Source: Rhodococcus oryzae (lineage in GTDB: Bacteria > Actinomycetota > Actinomycetes > Mycobacteriales > Mycobacteriaceae). From it: 33,968 nt of DNA. Both the position numbers and the translations under genes were made by a program. Where the stretch lies: NCBI RefSeq assembly GCF_005049235.1, contig NZ_SUMD01000021.1:1-33968 (forward strand), in the 5' to 3' direction. The notes beneath the pieces are model-generated. The model saw nothing but the letters and a program-made list of their open reading frames with translations. It did not search any database and was not told the origin of the DNA. Positions 8,114 through 15,324 of the stretch are shown here, piece by piece (position 1 is the stretch's first letter; every line of letters starts with the position of its first letter).

Positions 8114-8937
8114 TCGACTCGGGCACCCTTTCCGCGCCGTCCCGGTTGGAGTCGGTCACGCTCGGCCTCGACGAGCTGGACCTGCTGGTCAACGTCCTCG
8201 GCATCGACGAGCTGCCGGTGGTGTTGAACGCGACGGCACGGTTCGACTCGGTGGCCGCGAGGGACGCCGCCTTCGACACCGCCCGGGTGTCCCTCGCCGA
8301 GCGCGGGCTCCTCGAGGCGGGCGCGGTGCACCCGGACGTCGCCGAATGGCTGCAGGTGCTGGCTCGTCCGTACTGGGAGGTGGCGCTGCGGTGGTATGTG
8401 CCTTCGGATGGTCGCTCCGCAGGCTCCGCTCCTGCCGAGGAGATCTCCCGGCTCTGCCTCGCCCACGGACCGACCGGATCGGTGCTCGCCCTCCGCGGGC
8501 CCGACTCGTATGTGCTGCAGCGCGCGGAGCATCCCGCCGGGGAACTGATGCTCGACGCGATCGGACGGCAGGCGCCGGTCGACCTCGGAGTGATCAACGC
8601 GCCGACCGAGCAGCTGGTCGCCGCGTTGGCGGACTGCGCCGACGCCAGGTCCACCGCGCGACGGCTTGCCGCGCTCGGAGTCGCCGACCAGGATGTCGTG
8701 ACGGTCTCCGCCGCGCTGGCCTGCTGCCGGGAGCGCGCCGAGATCGTCGCGATCCGGCACGGCGACGGCAAGGTCGAACCGATCGGCGGTCCCGTGACGG
8801 TGTTCGACACCGACAGGGGCCGGATCGTCGGCACCTCGAGCGTCTCGGCCGACGGGGTGGCCTGGTCCACCCTGAGCGCGGGCAGCGATGCGCGGTTCCG
8901 TCAGGCCATCGACGTTCTGGTCGGCGCCGTCAGCTGA
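8110..8937 (+). CDS. espG: EspG-family ESX secretion-associated chaperone
   Basis: A 275-residue cytoplasmic protein starting with GTG at 8110, which overlaps the TGA of the PPE gene by 4 nt and implies translational coupling. The sequence fits the EspG fold: an early LGLDELDLLVNVLGIDELPVVL segment, a central beta-rich part (RPYWEVALRWYV, GSVLALRGPDSYVLQ), and a C-terminal sheet ending in DARFRQAIDVLVGAV. Established role of the family: it binds the tip of a specific PPE protein in a PE-PPE pair, keeps it soluble and delivers it to the ESX channel. Gene order PE-PPE-EspG in one operon makes the neighbour its probable client. No membrane segment or signal peptide is visible. A terminator follows directly. 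Confidence 0.83.
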   Translation: MIDSGTLSAPSRLESVTLGLDELDLLVNVLGIDELPVVLNATARFDSVAARDAAFDTARVSLAERGLLEAGAVHPDVAEWLQVLARPYWEVALRWYVPSDGRSAGSAPAEEISRLCLAHGPTGSVLALRGPDSYVLQRAEHPAGELMLDAIGRQAPVDLGVINAPTEQLVAALADCADARSTARRLAALGVADQDVVTVSAALACCRERAEIVAIRHGDGKVEPIGGPVTVFDTDRGRIVGTSSVSADGVAWSTLSAGSDARFRQAIDVLVGAVS

Positions 8938-8975
8938 CGGGTTCCGGCGAATACCGGCCCACTGCAACAGAAACC

Positions 8976-9010
8976 CGCATGCGCCCCGCCGATTCGGCGG
9001 GGCGCATGCG
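8976..9010. terminator. Bidirectional terminator between espG and FMN reductase gene
   Basis: Perfect 15-bp inverted repeat, arms 8976-8990 and 8996-9010 around GATTC, extendable by one pair. It abuts the stop codon of the minus-strand gene at 9011 and serves two converging operons. Confidence 0.85.
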
Positions 9011-9592
9011 TCAGGCCGCCTCGGCGTAGGGCCGGGCCTCGCGTGCCGAGCGCAGGGCTGACCCCCACCATTCGAGCTGTTCGAGCATGTTCGCGCCCGC
9101 CGAGTGGCTGATCGCCGGGTCGACCGGCCTGCCACCGTCGAACACCGACGCTGCGCCATGGAAGCTGACGCTGTCGCGCACGCTCGTTGCGTGGAGTTCG
9201 GCGAAGACGAGGCGCAACTGCTCGACGGCGCGCAGCCCGCCGCCCTGGCCGCCGTACGACACGAATCCGACCGGCTTGGCCCGCCACTCCTCACGGAACA
9301 GATCGATGGCGTTCTTCAACACCGCGGGAAAGCTGTGGTTGTACTCGGGGGTGACGACGACGAAGGCGTCGGCCACGTCGAGACGCGCCCCGAGGGCCGC
9401 GACCGACGCACTCGGCTGGGCACCCCAGGCCGGGTGCGCCACAGGCAATTCGATGTCTGCGAGGTCGACGACGTCGAGGTCCATCGCCGAGACCGACGAG
9501 GCGAGGCCGGTGAACCAGCTCGTCACCGTCGGACCGAAGCGGCCGTCGCGGGTGCTGCCGGTGATGACGACGAGGCGAAGGGGTCGGGTCAT
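9011..9592 (-). CDS. NADPH-dependent FMN reductase family protein
   Basis: A 193-residue flavodoxin-like reductase. The N-terminus LRLVVITGSTRDGRFGPTV carries the phosphate-binding GSxR loop. VTPEYNHSFPAVLKNAID is the family's central motif, contacting FMN and the substrate. FVSYGGQGGGLRAVEQLR is the third FMN loop. Members reduce FMN, quinones, azo dyes or metals with NAD(P)H. GGAGA precedes the ATG. The gene starts 2 nt after the stop of the MFS exporter gene, so both form one operon read away from the TetR gene. This pairing of a quinone/flavin reductase with an efflux pump fits a response to an electrophile or quinone-like drug (inference). The natural substrate is unknown. Confidence 0.88.
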   Translation of the reverse strand: MTRPLRLVVITGSTRDGRFGPTVTSWFTGLASSVSAMDLDVVDLADIELPVAHPAWGAQPSASVAALGARLDVADAFVVVTPEYNHSFPAVLKNAIDLFREEWRAKPVGFVSYGGQGGGLRAVEQLRLVFAELHATSVRDSVSFHGAASVFDGGRPVDPAISHSAGANMLEQLEWWGSALRSAREARPYAEAA

Positions 9593-9594
9593 GA

Positions 9595-11079
9595 TCAGTT
9601 CTCCTTGGTGGGATGGGACGGGGCGGGACGGAGCAGCACGGCGACGGTCGCGGCGGATGCCGCACAGAGAGCCGCGATGCCGACGAGGGTGAATCGCCAG
9701 ACGGTGGTGAGTGAGTCGGCGAGCAGGGCGGGATCGGGGCCACTCAGGTTTCCGGATGAAACCTGTTGCGCCAGAGCGTTATCACCGAGGGACACGCTCA
9801 GGAGCGAGACCATCACTGCGCCGACCAGCGCCAGGAGGACGGCATTGGAACCGCCTCGCACAGTGTTGAGCAGGCCCGAGGCCATGCCGACCCGATCCGG
9901 TGGCACGAGCGCCATGGCCCTCGCATCGATGATGCCGATGGCCAGGCCTGCGCCTACGCCAATGGTGACGAGGGGACCGAGGAGCCCCGCGGCGGAGATC
10001 CCCGGGTGCAGCACCAGCAGCCAGGCATTGCCGAGGGCCATCGCGGCCAACGCCGTGGTGATCACCAGGCGCGGCGACGCCCCGCCGTTGACCAGTCGGG
10101 CACCGAGCGAGGGGACCGCGATGATCGGGACCGTGAGCATCAGCATCACCGCACCGGCGCGGCCCGGCGAGATGCCGTTCACGCCCTGAAGGTAGGTCGG
10201 CAGCGTGACGAGCACGGCCGTCGAGCCGAGGGCGAGGCTGGCGCAGGCCAGGCACCAAGCGGCAAATTGCTTGTCCCGCAACAGATCGAGATCAAGCAGG
10301 GGGTGCGCCGCTCGCTTCTCGATCAGGACGAATGCGATCAGCAACACCACGCCCGCCGCGAACTGGGCCAGAAGCAGGGGGCTGAGGGAGGCCGCGCCGG
10401 GCAGCTGCGTGATCGCGAGCATGACGAGCCCGAGGCCGGCGATGAACGTGACCGCGCCACGCCAATCGATGCGTACGTCCGCGTCCGACCGGGACTCGCT
10501 CGCGAAGGCGGTGCCGATGAGTATCACCGATCCGAGGATCGCGAAGACAGAAAACGTTGCCCGCCAGCCGAGTCCGCCGATCAGCAGGCCCGCGATGGTA
10601 GGACCGACGGCCAGGCCGACGCCCGCCGCCGTGCCGACGGCAGCGAAGGCCCGCGTCCTGGCCGGCCCGTCGAAGGTGGCGGCGAGCAGCGCGCCCCCAG
10701 CCGCCATGATCCCGGCGGCGCCGACCCCGGAGACGGTGCGCGCCACGTCGACGATCCAGATGTTCGGCGCGGCGGCCACCGAGGCGGTCCCGGCGACGTA
10801 GACGAGTGCGCCGACACGCAGCACCCGGCGCCTGCCGAGCAGGTCTGCCAGTGACCCCGCGACGAGCATGAAGCACGCGGCCGAGAGGAAGTAGCCCGTG
10901 ACAACCCACTGCAGGGGGCCGCCGGAGGCGTTCAGATCGGCACCGATCTCGGGCAGGGCAACGGTCGTCCCCGACATCAACATCGGCCCGATGACGGCGC
11001 CCAGCAGAACGACGCCGAGCGTGATCCGTCCGCCGGTGGGCTCGAGGACTTCCCGGGAGGCTTCGCGTGTCGTGGTCAT
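9595..11079 (-). CDS. MFS multidrug efflux transporter (DHA2/EmrB-QacA type, 14 TM)
   Basis: A 494-residue polytopic membrane protein. The first helix region is GVVLLGAVIGPMLMSGTTVALPEIGADLN. It is followed by the signature WVVTGYFLSAACFMLVAGSLADLLGRRRV, the loop 2-3 motif A (GxLaDrxGrRrvl) of drug:H+ antiporters. VSGVGAAGIMAAGGALLAATF fits motif C of the exporter class. About 14 hydrophobic stretches support the DHA2 group. The gene is first in an operon with the FMN reductase and is transcribed divergently from a TetR gene, with two operator-like palindromes in the 68-bp gap. Drug or toxic-metabolite export regulated by that TetR is the likely role; the substrate is not evident. A TACCTT -10 with TTTACA 17 bp upstream puts the transcript start close to the ATG at 11079. 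Confidence 0.88.
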   Translation of the reverse strand: MTTTREASREVLEPTGGRITLGVVLLGAVIGPMLMSGTTVALPEIGADLNASGGPLQWVVTGYFLSAACFMLVAGSLADLLGRRRVLRVGALVYVAGTASVAAAPNIWIVDVARTVSGVGAAGIMAAGGALLAATFDGPARTRAFAAVGTAAGVGLAVGPTIAGLLIGGLGWRATFSVFAILGSVILIGTAFASESRSDADVRIDWRGAVTFIAGLGLVMLAITQLPGAASLSPLLLAQFAAGVVLLIAFVLIEKRAAHPLLDLDLLRDKQFAAWCLACASLALGSTAVLVTLPTYLQGVNGISPGRAGAVMLMLTVPIIAVPSLGARLVNGGASPRLVITTALAAMALGNAWLLVLHPGISAAGLLGPLVTIGVGAGLAIGIIDARAMALVPPDRVGMASGLLNTVRGGSNAVLLALVGAVMVSLLSVSLGDNALAQQVSSGNLSGPDPALLADSLTTVWRFTLVGIAALCAASAATVAVLLRPAPSHPTKEN

Positions 11080-11086
11080 AGCGGCA

Positions 11087-11130
11087 AAGGTACAACGATC
11101 GTTGCACTATGTAAAACGGTCGTTGTAAAT
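11087..11130. promoter_or_regulatory. Divergent promoters of the MFS operon and tetR
   Basis: Leftward: TTTACA at 11115-11110 and TACCTT at 11092-11087 on the minus strand, 17-bp spacer, placing the start near the ATG at 11079. Rightward: TTGCAC at 11102-11107 and GTAAAT at 11125-11130, 17-bp spacer. Both promoters overlap the two operator-like palindromes, so one repressor could close both. Confidence 0.5.
11093..11124. promoter_or_regulatory. Twin TetR operator-like palindromes
   Basis: CAACGATCGTTG at 11093-11104 is a perfect 12-bp palindrome. AACGGTCGTT at 11115-11124 repeats the AACG-NN-CGTT arms. Their centres are 21 bp apart (two helical turns), in the gap between the MFS gene and the divergent tetR gene. 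Confidence 0.7.
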
Positions 11131-11147
11131 TTGCTAGGATCAGCAGC

Positions 11148-11825
11148 ATGAGCAGCCCAGACGCGACGGGCCCCCGACCCAGGGGCGGGTCCACCGAGAA
11201 GCGCAACGCGATCCTGCGGGCGGCACGCAAGGTGTTCGGCCGCGACGGCTACGCGCGGGCGAGCATCGACACGATCGCGGCCGAGGCCGGCGTCTCCACC
11301 CGGACTCTGTACAACCATTTCGGCGGCAAGGAGGCGCTGTTCACCGAGACCGTCACCGACAGCGCCACCGGGGTCTCCGCGGCCCACATCGCGACGGTGG
11401 GCCGACACCTCGACAACGTCACCGACCTACAGGAAGACCTCGTCGCCCTCGGGTTCGATCTGGTGATCAGCCCAGTACAGGCGGAGTTCGCAGACCATTT
11501 CGCGATGGTCCGACAGATCAACTCGGAGGCGGCGCACTTCCCCCAGGCGTCGCTGGAGGCCTGGCAGGAGGCGGGTCCCCGGCGCGTCCATCGTGAGTTG
11601 GCAAGGGGTTTCGAGCGGCTTCAGACGCAGGGCCTACTGCGCCCGGCCCGATCCGAGCGCATGGCGCAGCACTTCCTGGCCCTGGTCGGCACCGAGGTGC
11701 AGCAGCGCTCCGCCAGCGGTTCCGCTCCATTCGACGACGCCGAGATACGTGACATCGTCGAGGACGGTGTCCGAGCATTTCTCGGCGGCTATCTGCCGCA
11801 GGACCGCGGCGCGTCCGCCGAGTAG
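11148..11825 (+). CDS. TetR/AcrR-family transcriptional regulator
   Basis: A 225-residue repressor-type protein. The N-terminal DNA-binding domain is KRNAILRAARKVFGRDGY followed by the helix-turn-helix TIAAEAGVSTRTLYNHFGGKEALF, a close match to the TetR consensus. The rest is a helical ligand-binding and dimerisation domain, with the C-terminal part resembling the AefR-like group (VGTEVQQRSASG). AGGA lies 8 nt before the ATG. It is divergent from the MFS/FMN-reductase operon and shares a 68-bp control region with two palindromes, so auto-repression and control of the exporter are likely. The inducer is unknown. The downstream CPBP gene lies 127 nt on with its own Shine-Dalgarno and is probably separate. 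Confidence 0.93.
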   Translation: MSSPDATGPRPRGGSTEKRNAILRAARKVFGRDGYARASIDTIAAEAGVSTRTLYNHFGGKEALFTETVTDSATGVSAAHIATVGRHLDNVTDLQEDLVALGFDLVISPVQAEFADHFAMVRQINSEAAHFPQASLEAWQEAGPRRVHRELARGFERLQTQGLLRPARSERMAQHFLALVGTEVQQRSASGSAPFDDAEIRDIVEDGVRAFLGGYLPQDRGASAE

Positions 11826-11952
11826 CCGGTGGCCGCTGGCGCGTTTGCCCATCGTTCCGGAATTGGTGTACGGCCGTTCATCTCCCAGTGCCACCGTTCA
11901 CGAAGATCGGGAGCCGGCCGCGTTCTCGCCGCCTGAGGAGAGGGATGCAGCA

Positions 11953-12798
11953 GTGACCATTTCCGACACCGGTCGCGAACTCCAACCCGGAGCACGGCAA
12001 CCGATGACGAATGGTCGGCGATTAGGGCTCGCGGTCGCGCTGATGGCGGCATGGCCGACCGTGGCATACGGCTTCGGCGCGCTTCCGTTGCCGGTCCTGC
12101 AGCCGCAGTGGTTCCCGCACCTCGGGGTGCTGGTGACAAATGCGCTGGCCGGAACCGTGGTTCTCGCGGGCGCCTGGAGCCTCGGACTGATCGGCCCCCA
12201 GGCGGGTAACGACAGAGGCCTCGGCAGGGCAGGGATTCGCGCGGGTTCGGGCCCGCGCAGCCACCTGTGGTTGCTGCCCTTGCTGGCCATCGCATTGTCT
12301 TATGCATTCATTGGCAAGGGCTCGACTCCGGGAATCACAGGGACACTCGGCTATCTGGCCAGTGCTGCGGTGGGCCTGCTCGCGGTCGGGGTGTCCGAGG
12401 AGTTGGCGTCCAGGGGGATTCCCCTCGGCCTGGCCGCACCGTCGGGCAAGTGGCGCAGCGTGCTCACCGTGGCCCTGATCTTCGGCCTCTGGCACGTCGG
12501 CAACTTCCTCTTCTTCGGGCAATCACTCGATGAGACCGCGTGGCAGGTGCTGGTGAGTGCCGTGTACGGGTTCGTCCTCGGGGCCGGCAGGCTGGTCGTC
12601 GGCTCGATCTGGCCCCTGGCCTTCTTGCACGGGCTGAACGACTGGATGCAACTGAACTCGCCTGGTGCGGCGCCCTTTTGGTATCAGGTGACCGTCATGG
12701 TGTTCGAAGTGATCTGGGGAACCGTGATGCTGACGGTTGCCGTCAGATCGCCCGTGATCACAGGCGAGTCTTCCCGCAGGGCTGAAACTCAGGCTTGA
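11953..12798 (+). CDS. CPBP-family intramembrane metalloprotease
   Basis: A polytopic membrane protein of 281 residues. The chosen GTG at 11953 has GGAGAGGG about 8 nt upstream; a longer frame reaching back into tetR is rejected. Several hydrophobic helices (LALVAALMAAWPTVAYGFG-like start, LLPLLAIALSYAFI) precede the catalytic set of the CPBP/Abi family: VSEELASRGIPLGL (EExxxR), FGLWHVGNF (HxxxN-like) and LHGLNDW (third motif). Eukaryotic relatives cleave prenylated proteins; bacterial members are linked to bacteriocin immunity, protein-sorting or stress signalling, but a substrate cannot be inferred. The 127-nt region before it shows no clear operator. The next gene has its own LexA-controlled promoter. 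Confidence 0.85.
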   Translation: MTISDTGRELQPGARQPMTNGRRLGLAVALMAAWPTVAYGFGALPLPVLQPQWFPHLGVLVTNALAGTVVLAGAWSLGLIGPQAGNDRGLGRAGIRAGSGPRSHLWLLPLLAIALSYAFIGKGSTPGITGTLGYLASAAVGLLAVGVSEELASRGIPLGLAAPSGKWRSVLTVALIFGLWHVGNFLFFGQSLDETAWQVLVSAVYGFVLGAGRLVVGSIWPLAFLHGLNDWMQLNSPGAAPFWYQVTVMVFEVIWGTVMLTVAVRSPVITGESSRRAETQA

Positions 12799-12819
12799 TT
12801 GGCAATAGCGCTCGAACCC

Positions 12820-12848
12820 TTGCGGTAGAACGTATGTTCGATTAGACT
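12820..12848 (+). promoter_or_regulatory. Promoter of the DUF222-HNH gene
   Basis: TTGCGG at 12820-12825, a 17-bp spacer, and TAGACT at 12843-12848. The predicted start falls on or next to the ATG at 12855, giving a leaderless mRNA. The LexA box fills the spacer. Confidence 0.65.
12828..12841 (+). promoter_or_regulatory. LexA (SOS) box
   Basis: GAACGTATGTTCGA at 12828-12841 matches the actinobacterial/Gram-positive SOS core GAAC-N4-GTTC with the preferred GA flank on the right. It lies between the -35 and -10 of the HNH gene, so LexA binding would block RNA polymerase. Extra TCGAAC half-sites occur at 12812-12817 and 12849-12854. Confidence 0.75.
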
Positions 12849-12854
12849 TCGAAC

Positions 12855-14243
12855 ATGGATCTCGACGAGATGCTCACCGCGCCACAGGATGTGGCCGCGT
12901 GGCAGCTCGCCGACGCCGAACTCCTTCAGCTGATTCCCGAACTCTCGCTGCGGATGCGGCAGCTCGAGGCACTGCGCGTGCGCCTGATGCATCAGGTCGA
13001 TCAACGGTGCGTGGCCGAACAGGTCGGGGCCTCGTCCCCCGGCAACTGGCTCGCCGGCGCGACCACCATGACGCCCGGCCAGGCGAACAAGATCGTCAGA
13101 CTCGGACGGGAACTGGCCAAGCATCCGGAGGTAGCCGCCGCGTTCGACGCCGGAGAAACCGATTACGACCAGATCCGGGTGATCGTCGAACTCCTGAACA
13201 AGGTGCCCGACGGTGACGCCCCCGCCCGCTCCGACAACACCGCGACTGATACCGACAGTGACGCTTCCGGTGACGGTGATGCTGAGAATGTGTTCGACAT
13301 CGTCGGAACCGACGCCACCCGAACCGAGGCCTGCGCCCGCTACCTGCTCTACGCAGCCCGCACCGAAGACTCCACGGTCCTCGCCCGCCGAGCCAAGGCA
13401 CTCGAACTGATCCTCAACGGCGACAAGAAGAACCCCGACTCCGAGAACGCGGAACTCAACGAATTCCACGCCTCGCCCGGACTCGGGGGCCGCGTCCACC
13501 TCAAGGGACACCTCGACGCCGCCTCCGGCGAAGCCCTGCTGACTGCCTTGTCCGCGCTGTCCAAACCGCGCCCCGGAGCCGACAACCGCGACGGACAAAC
13601 CAGCAAAGACCAACGCAAACCAGCCCAACGCCGAGCCGACGCCCTCACCCACATCGTGCGCTCATATCTGGACTCCGCGCAGGCGCCCGTCGAAGGCGGC
13701 GAACGACCCCACATCAACGTCTTCGTCGACGCCGACGACCTCGCCGCCACCACCGACCAGCACCACCATCACGAAAAGGGCCATCACCGCGGTCGTCGGC
13801 GCGGGCCGGCTTGGATGCCCTGGTTGGGGCCGATCTCCCTCGATCTCGCCGCCCAGATCTCCTGCGACGCCGACATCACCCCCATCACCATGGACTCCGA
13901 CGGCAACCCGATCGACGTCGGACGCACCACGCGCCTGATCCCCCGCAAACTCCGCCGCGCCCTCAACTCCCGTGACTGCGGCTGCGCCTTCCCCGGCTGC
14001 GGACGGCCCGCCGCCTGGACCGAAGGCCACCATATTCAGCACTGGTCCAACGGCGGACCAACCAACCTGTCAAACCTGGTACTGCTCTGCCGCTTCCACC
14101 ACACCACCATCCACCGCGGCGACTGGACCGTATCGATCGGCGACGACGGCCACCCCTGGTTCACCCCACCCACCTGGATCGACCCCCAACGAAAACCCAT
14201 GCCGGCACACAACCGGCGCAACCAACTCCCCTTCGCCGCCTAG
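12855..14243 (+). CDS. DUF222 / HNH endonuclease-signature protein (13E12 family)
   Basis: A 462-residue protein with the two-part layout of the 13E12 repeat family. An N-terminal helical DUF222 domain runs over about residues 1-300 (LQLIPELSLRMRQLEALRVRLM...). A C-terminal HNH nuclease motif follows at about 370-420: CGCAFPGCGRPAAWTEGHH, then a second Cys/His set in LVLLCRFHHTTIHRG. The CxxxxxxC and CxxHH pattern suggests a structural zinc plus a metal-dependent nuclease centre. A His-rich linker (DQHHHHEKGHHRGRRRG) precedes the HNH part. The ATG at 12855 sits 6 nt after a TAGACT -10, and a LexA box is in the promoter. Established for M. tuberculosis: several 13E12 genes are LexA-regulated. 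The cellular target is unknown. Internal acidic repeats (DNTATDTDSDASGDGDAENV) lie around residue 130. Confidence 0.85.
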   Translation: MDLDEMLTAPQDVAAWQLADAELLQLIPELSLRMRQLEALRVRLMHQVDQRCVAEQVGASSPGNWLAGATTMTPGQANKIVRLGRELAKHPEVAAAFDAGETDYDQIRVIVELLNKVPDGDAPARSDNTATDTDSDASGDGDAENVFDIVGTDATRTEACARYLLYAARTEDSTVLARRAKALELILNGDKKNPDSENAELNEFHASPGLGGRVHLKGHLDAASGEALLTALSALSKPRPGADNRDGQTSKDQRKPAQRRADALTHIVRSYLDSAQAPVEGGERPHINVFVDADDLAATTDQHHHHEKGHHRGRRRGPAWMPWLGPISLDLAAQISCDADITPITMDSDGNPIDVGRTTRLIPRKLRRALNSRDCGCAFPGCGRPAAWTEGHHIQHWSNGGPTNLSNLVLLCRFHHTTIHRGDWTVSIGDDGHPWFTPPTWIDPQRKPMPAHNRRNQLPFAA

Positions 14244-14254
14244 TGGCAAACCCA

Positions 14255-14305
14255 CAGGGCACCGCCCGACACCACCCAGAAATGGGAGGCGTCGGCGGTG
14301 CCCTG
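14255..14305 (+). terminator. Terminator after the HNH gene
   Basis: Perfect 12-bp arms 14255-14266 and 14294-14305 (CAGGGCACCGCC and its complement). Further pairing inside the loop around CCCA-gaaa-TGGG forms a long imperfect hairpin just after the stop at 14243. It separates the SOS gene from the next gene. Confidence 0.75.
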
Positions 14306-14389
14306 CGCCGTGAACAAGTTCCTGCCTGCCCTCGACATCCGGGAGTACGGATGTTATTGATGAAGAGGCCGCGAAATCAGGGGAGCACA

Positions 14390-15193
14390 ATGGTCACACC
14401 ATTGAGCCGCGCGGGATCAGGCGAGCCTGTGCTGCTTTTGCACGGTTTCACGTTGTCCCATCACGGGTGGCACGGCGTGGTGGACAATCTCTCCAGTGAT
14501 TTCGATGTGCTTGCACTGACGATGCCTGGTCATTGGGGCGGCCCTCGACTCCGACTTCGCGACCTCGGGGTCCGGGGCATCGCCGATGGAATCGAGCGCG
14601 AGCTCGACGCCATCGGCTGGGACACCTGCCACATTTCGGGCAATTCGCTCGGCGGGCTAGTGGGGTTCGAGCTCGAACGCCGCGGTCGCGCAAGGTCTCT
14701 CGCCCCGATCAATCCCGGTGGAGGATGGAAGAGATTCTCCTACACCGAGTTTCGCCTGGGAACTGAAGTATCCCTGAAGTACCCACTGGCCGTGACCTCG
14801 CGACTGCTCGGCGATCGGGCCGCGACTCGTGGCTTCTTTCAACGCCCGATCCTTCGCAAATGCAGTCGGGATATGTCGAACGTCAGCCCCGAGGACGCGG
14901 CCGATGTCATCCGCGCGGTGTCCCACTGCCCGGTCTACATGCCGATCCAGTTGGCATTCCTGCGCGACGGGCCCCTTACCGGACTCGAAAACGTCTCAGT
15001 GCCTACCTCATTGATCTTGTCGGAATTCGACACCTTCCTCACACGCGCGACCTGCATGCAGCGGCTGATCGATGAACTCCCCGACCACGTCGAGGAAGTC
15101 ACCCTCCCGGGCGTCGGCCACATTCCGATGCTCGAGAATCCCGAGATCGTGGCCGATGCGCTCCGGACGCATCTATACAAGGCTACGAGGTGA
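14390..15193 (+). CDS. Alpha/beta hydrolase
   Basis: A 267-residue alpha/beta-hydrolase-fold protein. The ATG at 14390 has GGGGAG 5 nt upstream and is preferred over a longer frame from 14243. LLLHGFTLSHHGW holds the oxyanion-hole HG, ISGNSLGGLVGFE is the nucleophile elbow (Ser in GNSLGG), LSEFDTFL supplies the likely Asp, and GVGHIPMLE holds the catalytic His. A lid region lies around the Trp/Lys/Arg-rich middle (GGGWKRFSYTEF). The protein has no signal peptide. Substrate is unknown; esterase, lactonase and C-C hydrolase roles are all possible. It stands alone between two terminators. Confidence 0.88.
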   Translation: MVTPLSRAGSGEPVLLLHGFTLSHHGWHGVVDNLSSDFDVLALTMPGHWGGPRLRLRDLGVRGIADGIERELDAIGWDTCHISGNSLGGLVGFELERRGRARSLAPINPGGGWKRFSYTEFRLGTEVSLKYPLAVTSRLLGDRAATRGFFQRPILRKCSRDMSNVSPEDAADVIRAVSHCPVYMPIQLAFLRDGPLTGLENVSVPTSLILSEFDTFLTRATCMQRLIDELPDHVEEVTLPGVGHIPMLENPEIVADALRTHLYKATR

Positions 15194-15252
15194 ATCCCGA
15201 TCGGCCACATCACCGACCGGTCGACACGGCGCCGCGCCCCACCCCAACGCCA

Positions 15253-15283
15253 CGGGGCGCCGCCGTGATTCGGTGGCGCCCCG
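15253..15283. terminator. Terminator between alpha/beta hydrolase and lipase genes
   Basis: CGGGGCGCC and GGCGCCCCG arms (15253-15261 and 15275-15283), with three further inner pairs (CCG/CGG) around TGATT. It sits in the 131-nt gap between converging genes. No other feature was seen in that gap. Confidence 0.75.
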
Positions 15284-15324
15284 CTCGGTTACGTTCCAAG
15301 CAATGCGTTGCGGCGATCGGTTAC

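Noticed and set aside
6326-9294. Long minus-strand frames opposite the PE-PPE-EspG genes
   Set aside because: Arg/Ala/Gly-rich translations without motifs. The plus strand holds recognisable families with ribosome-binding sites.
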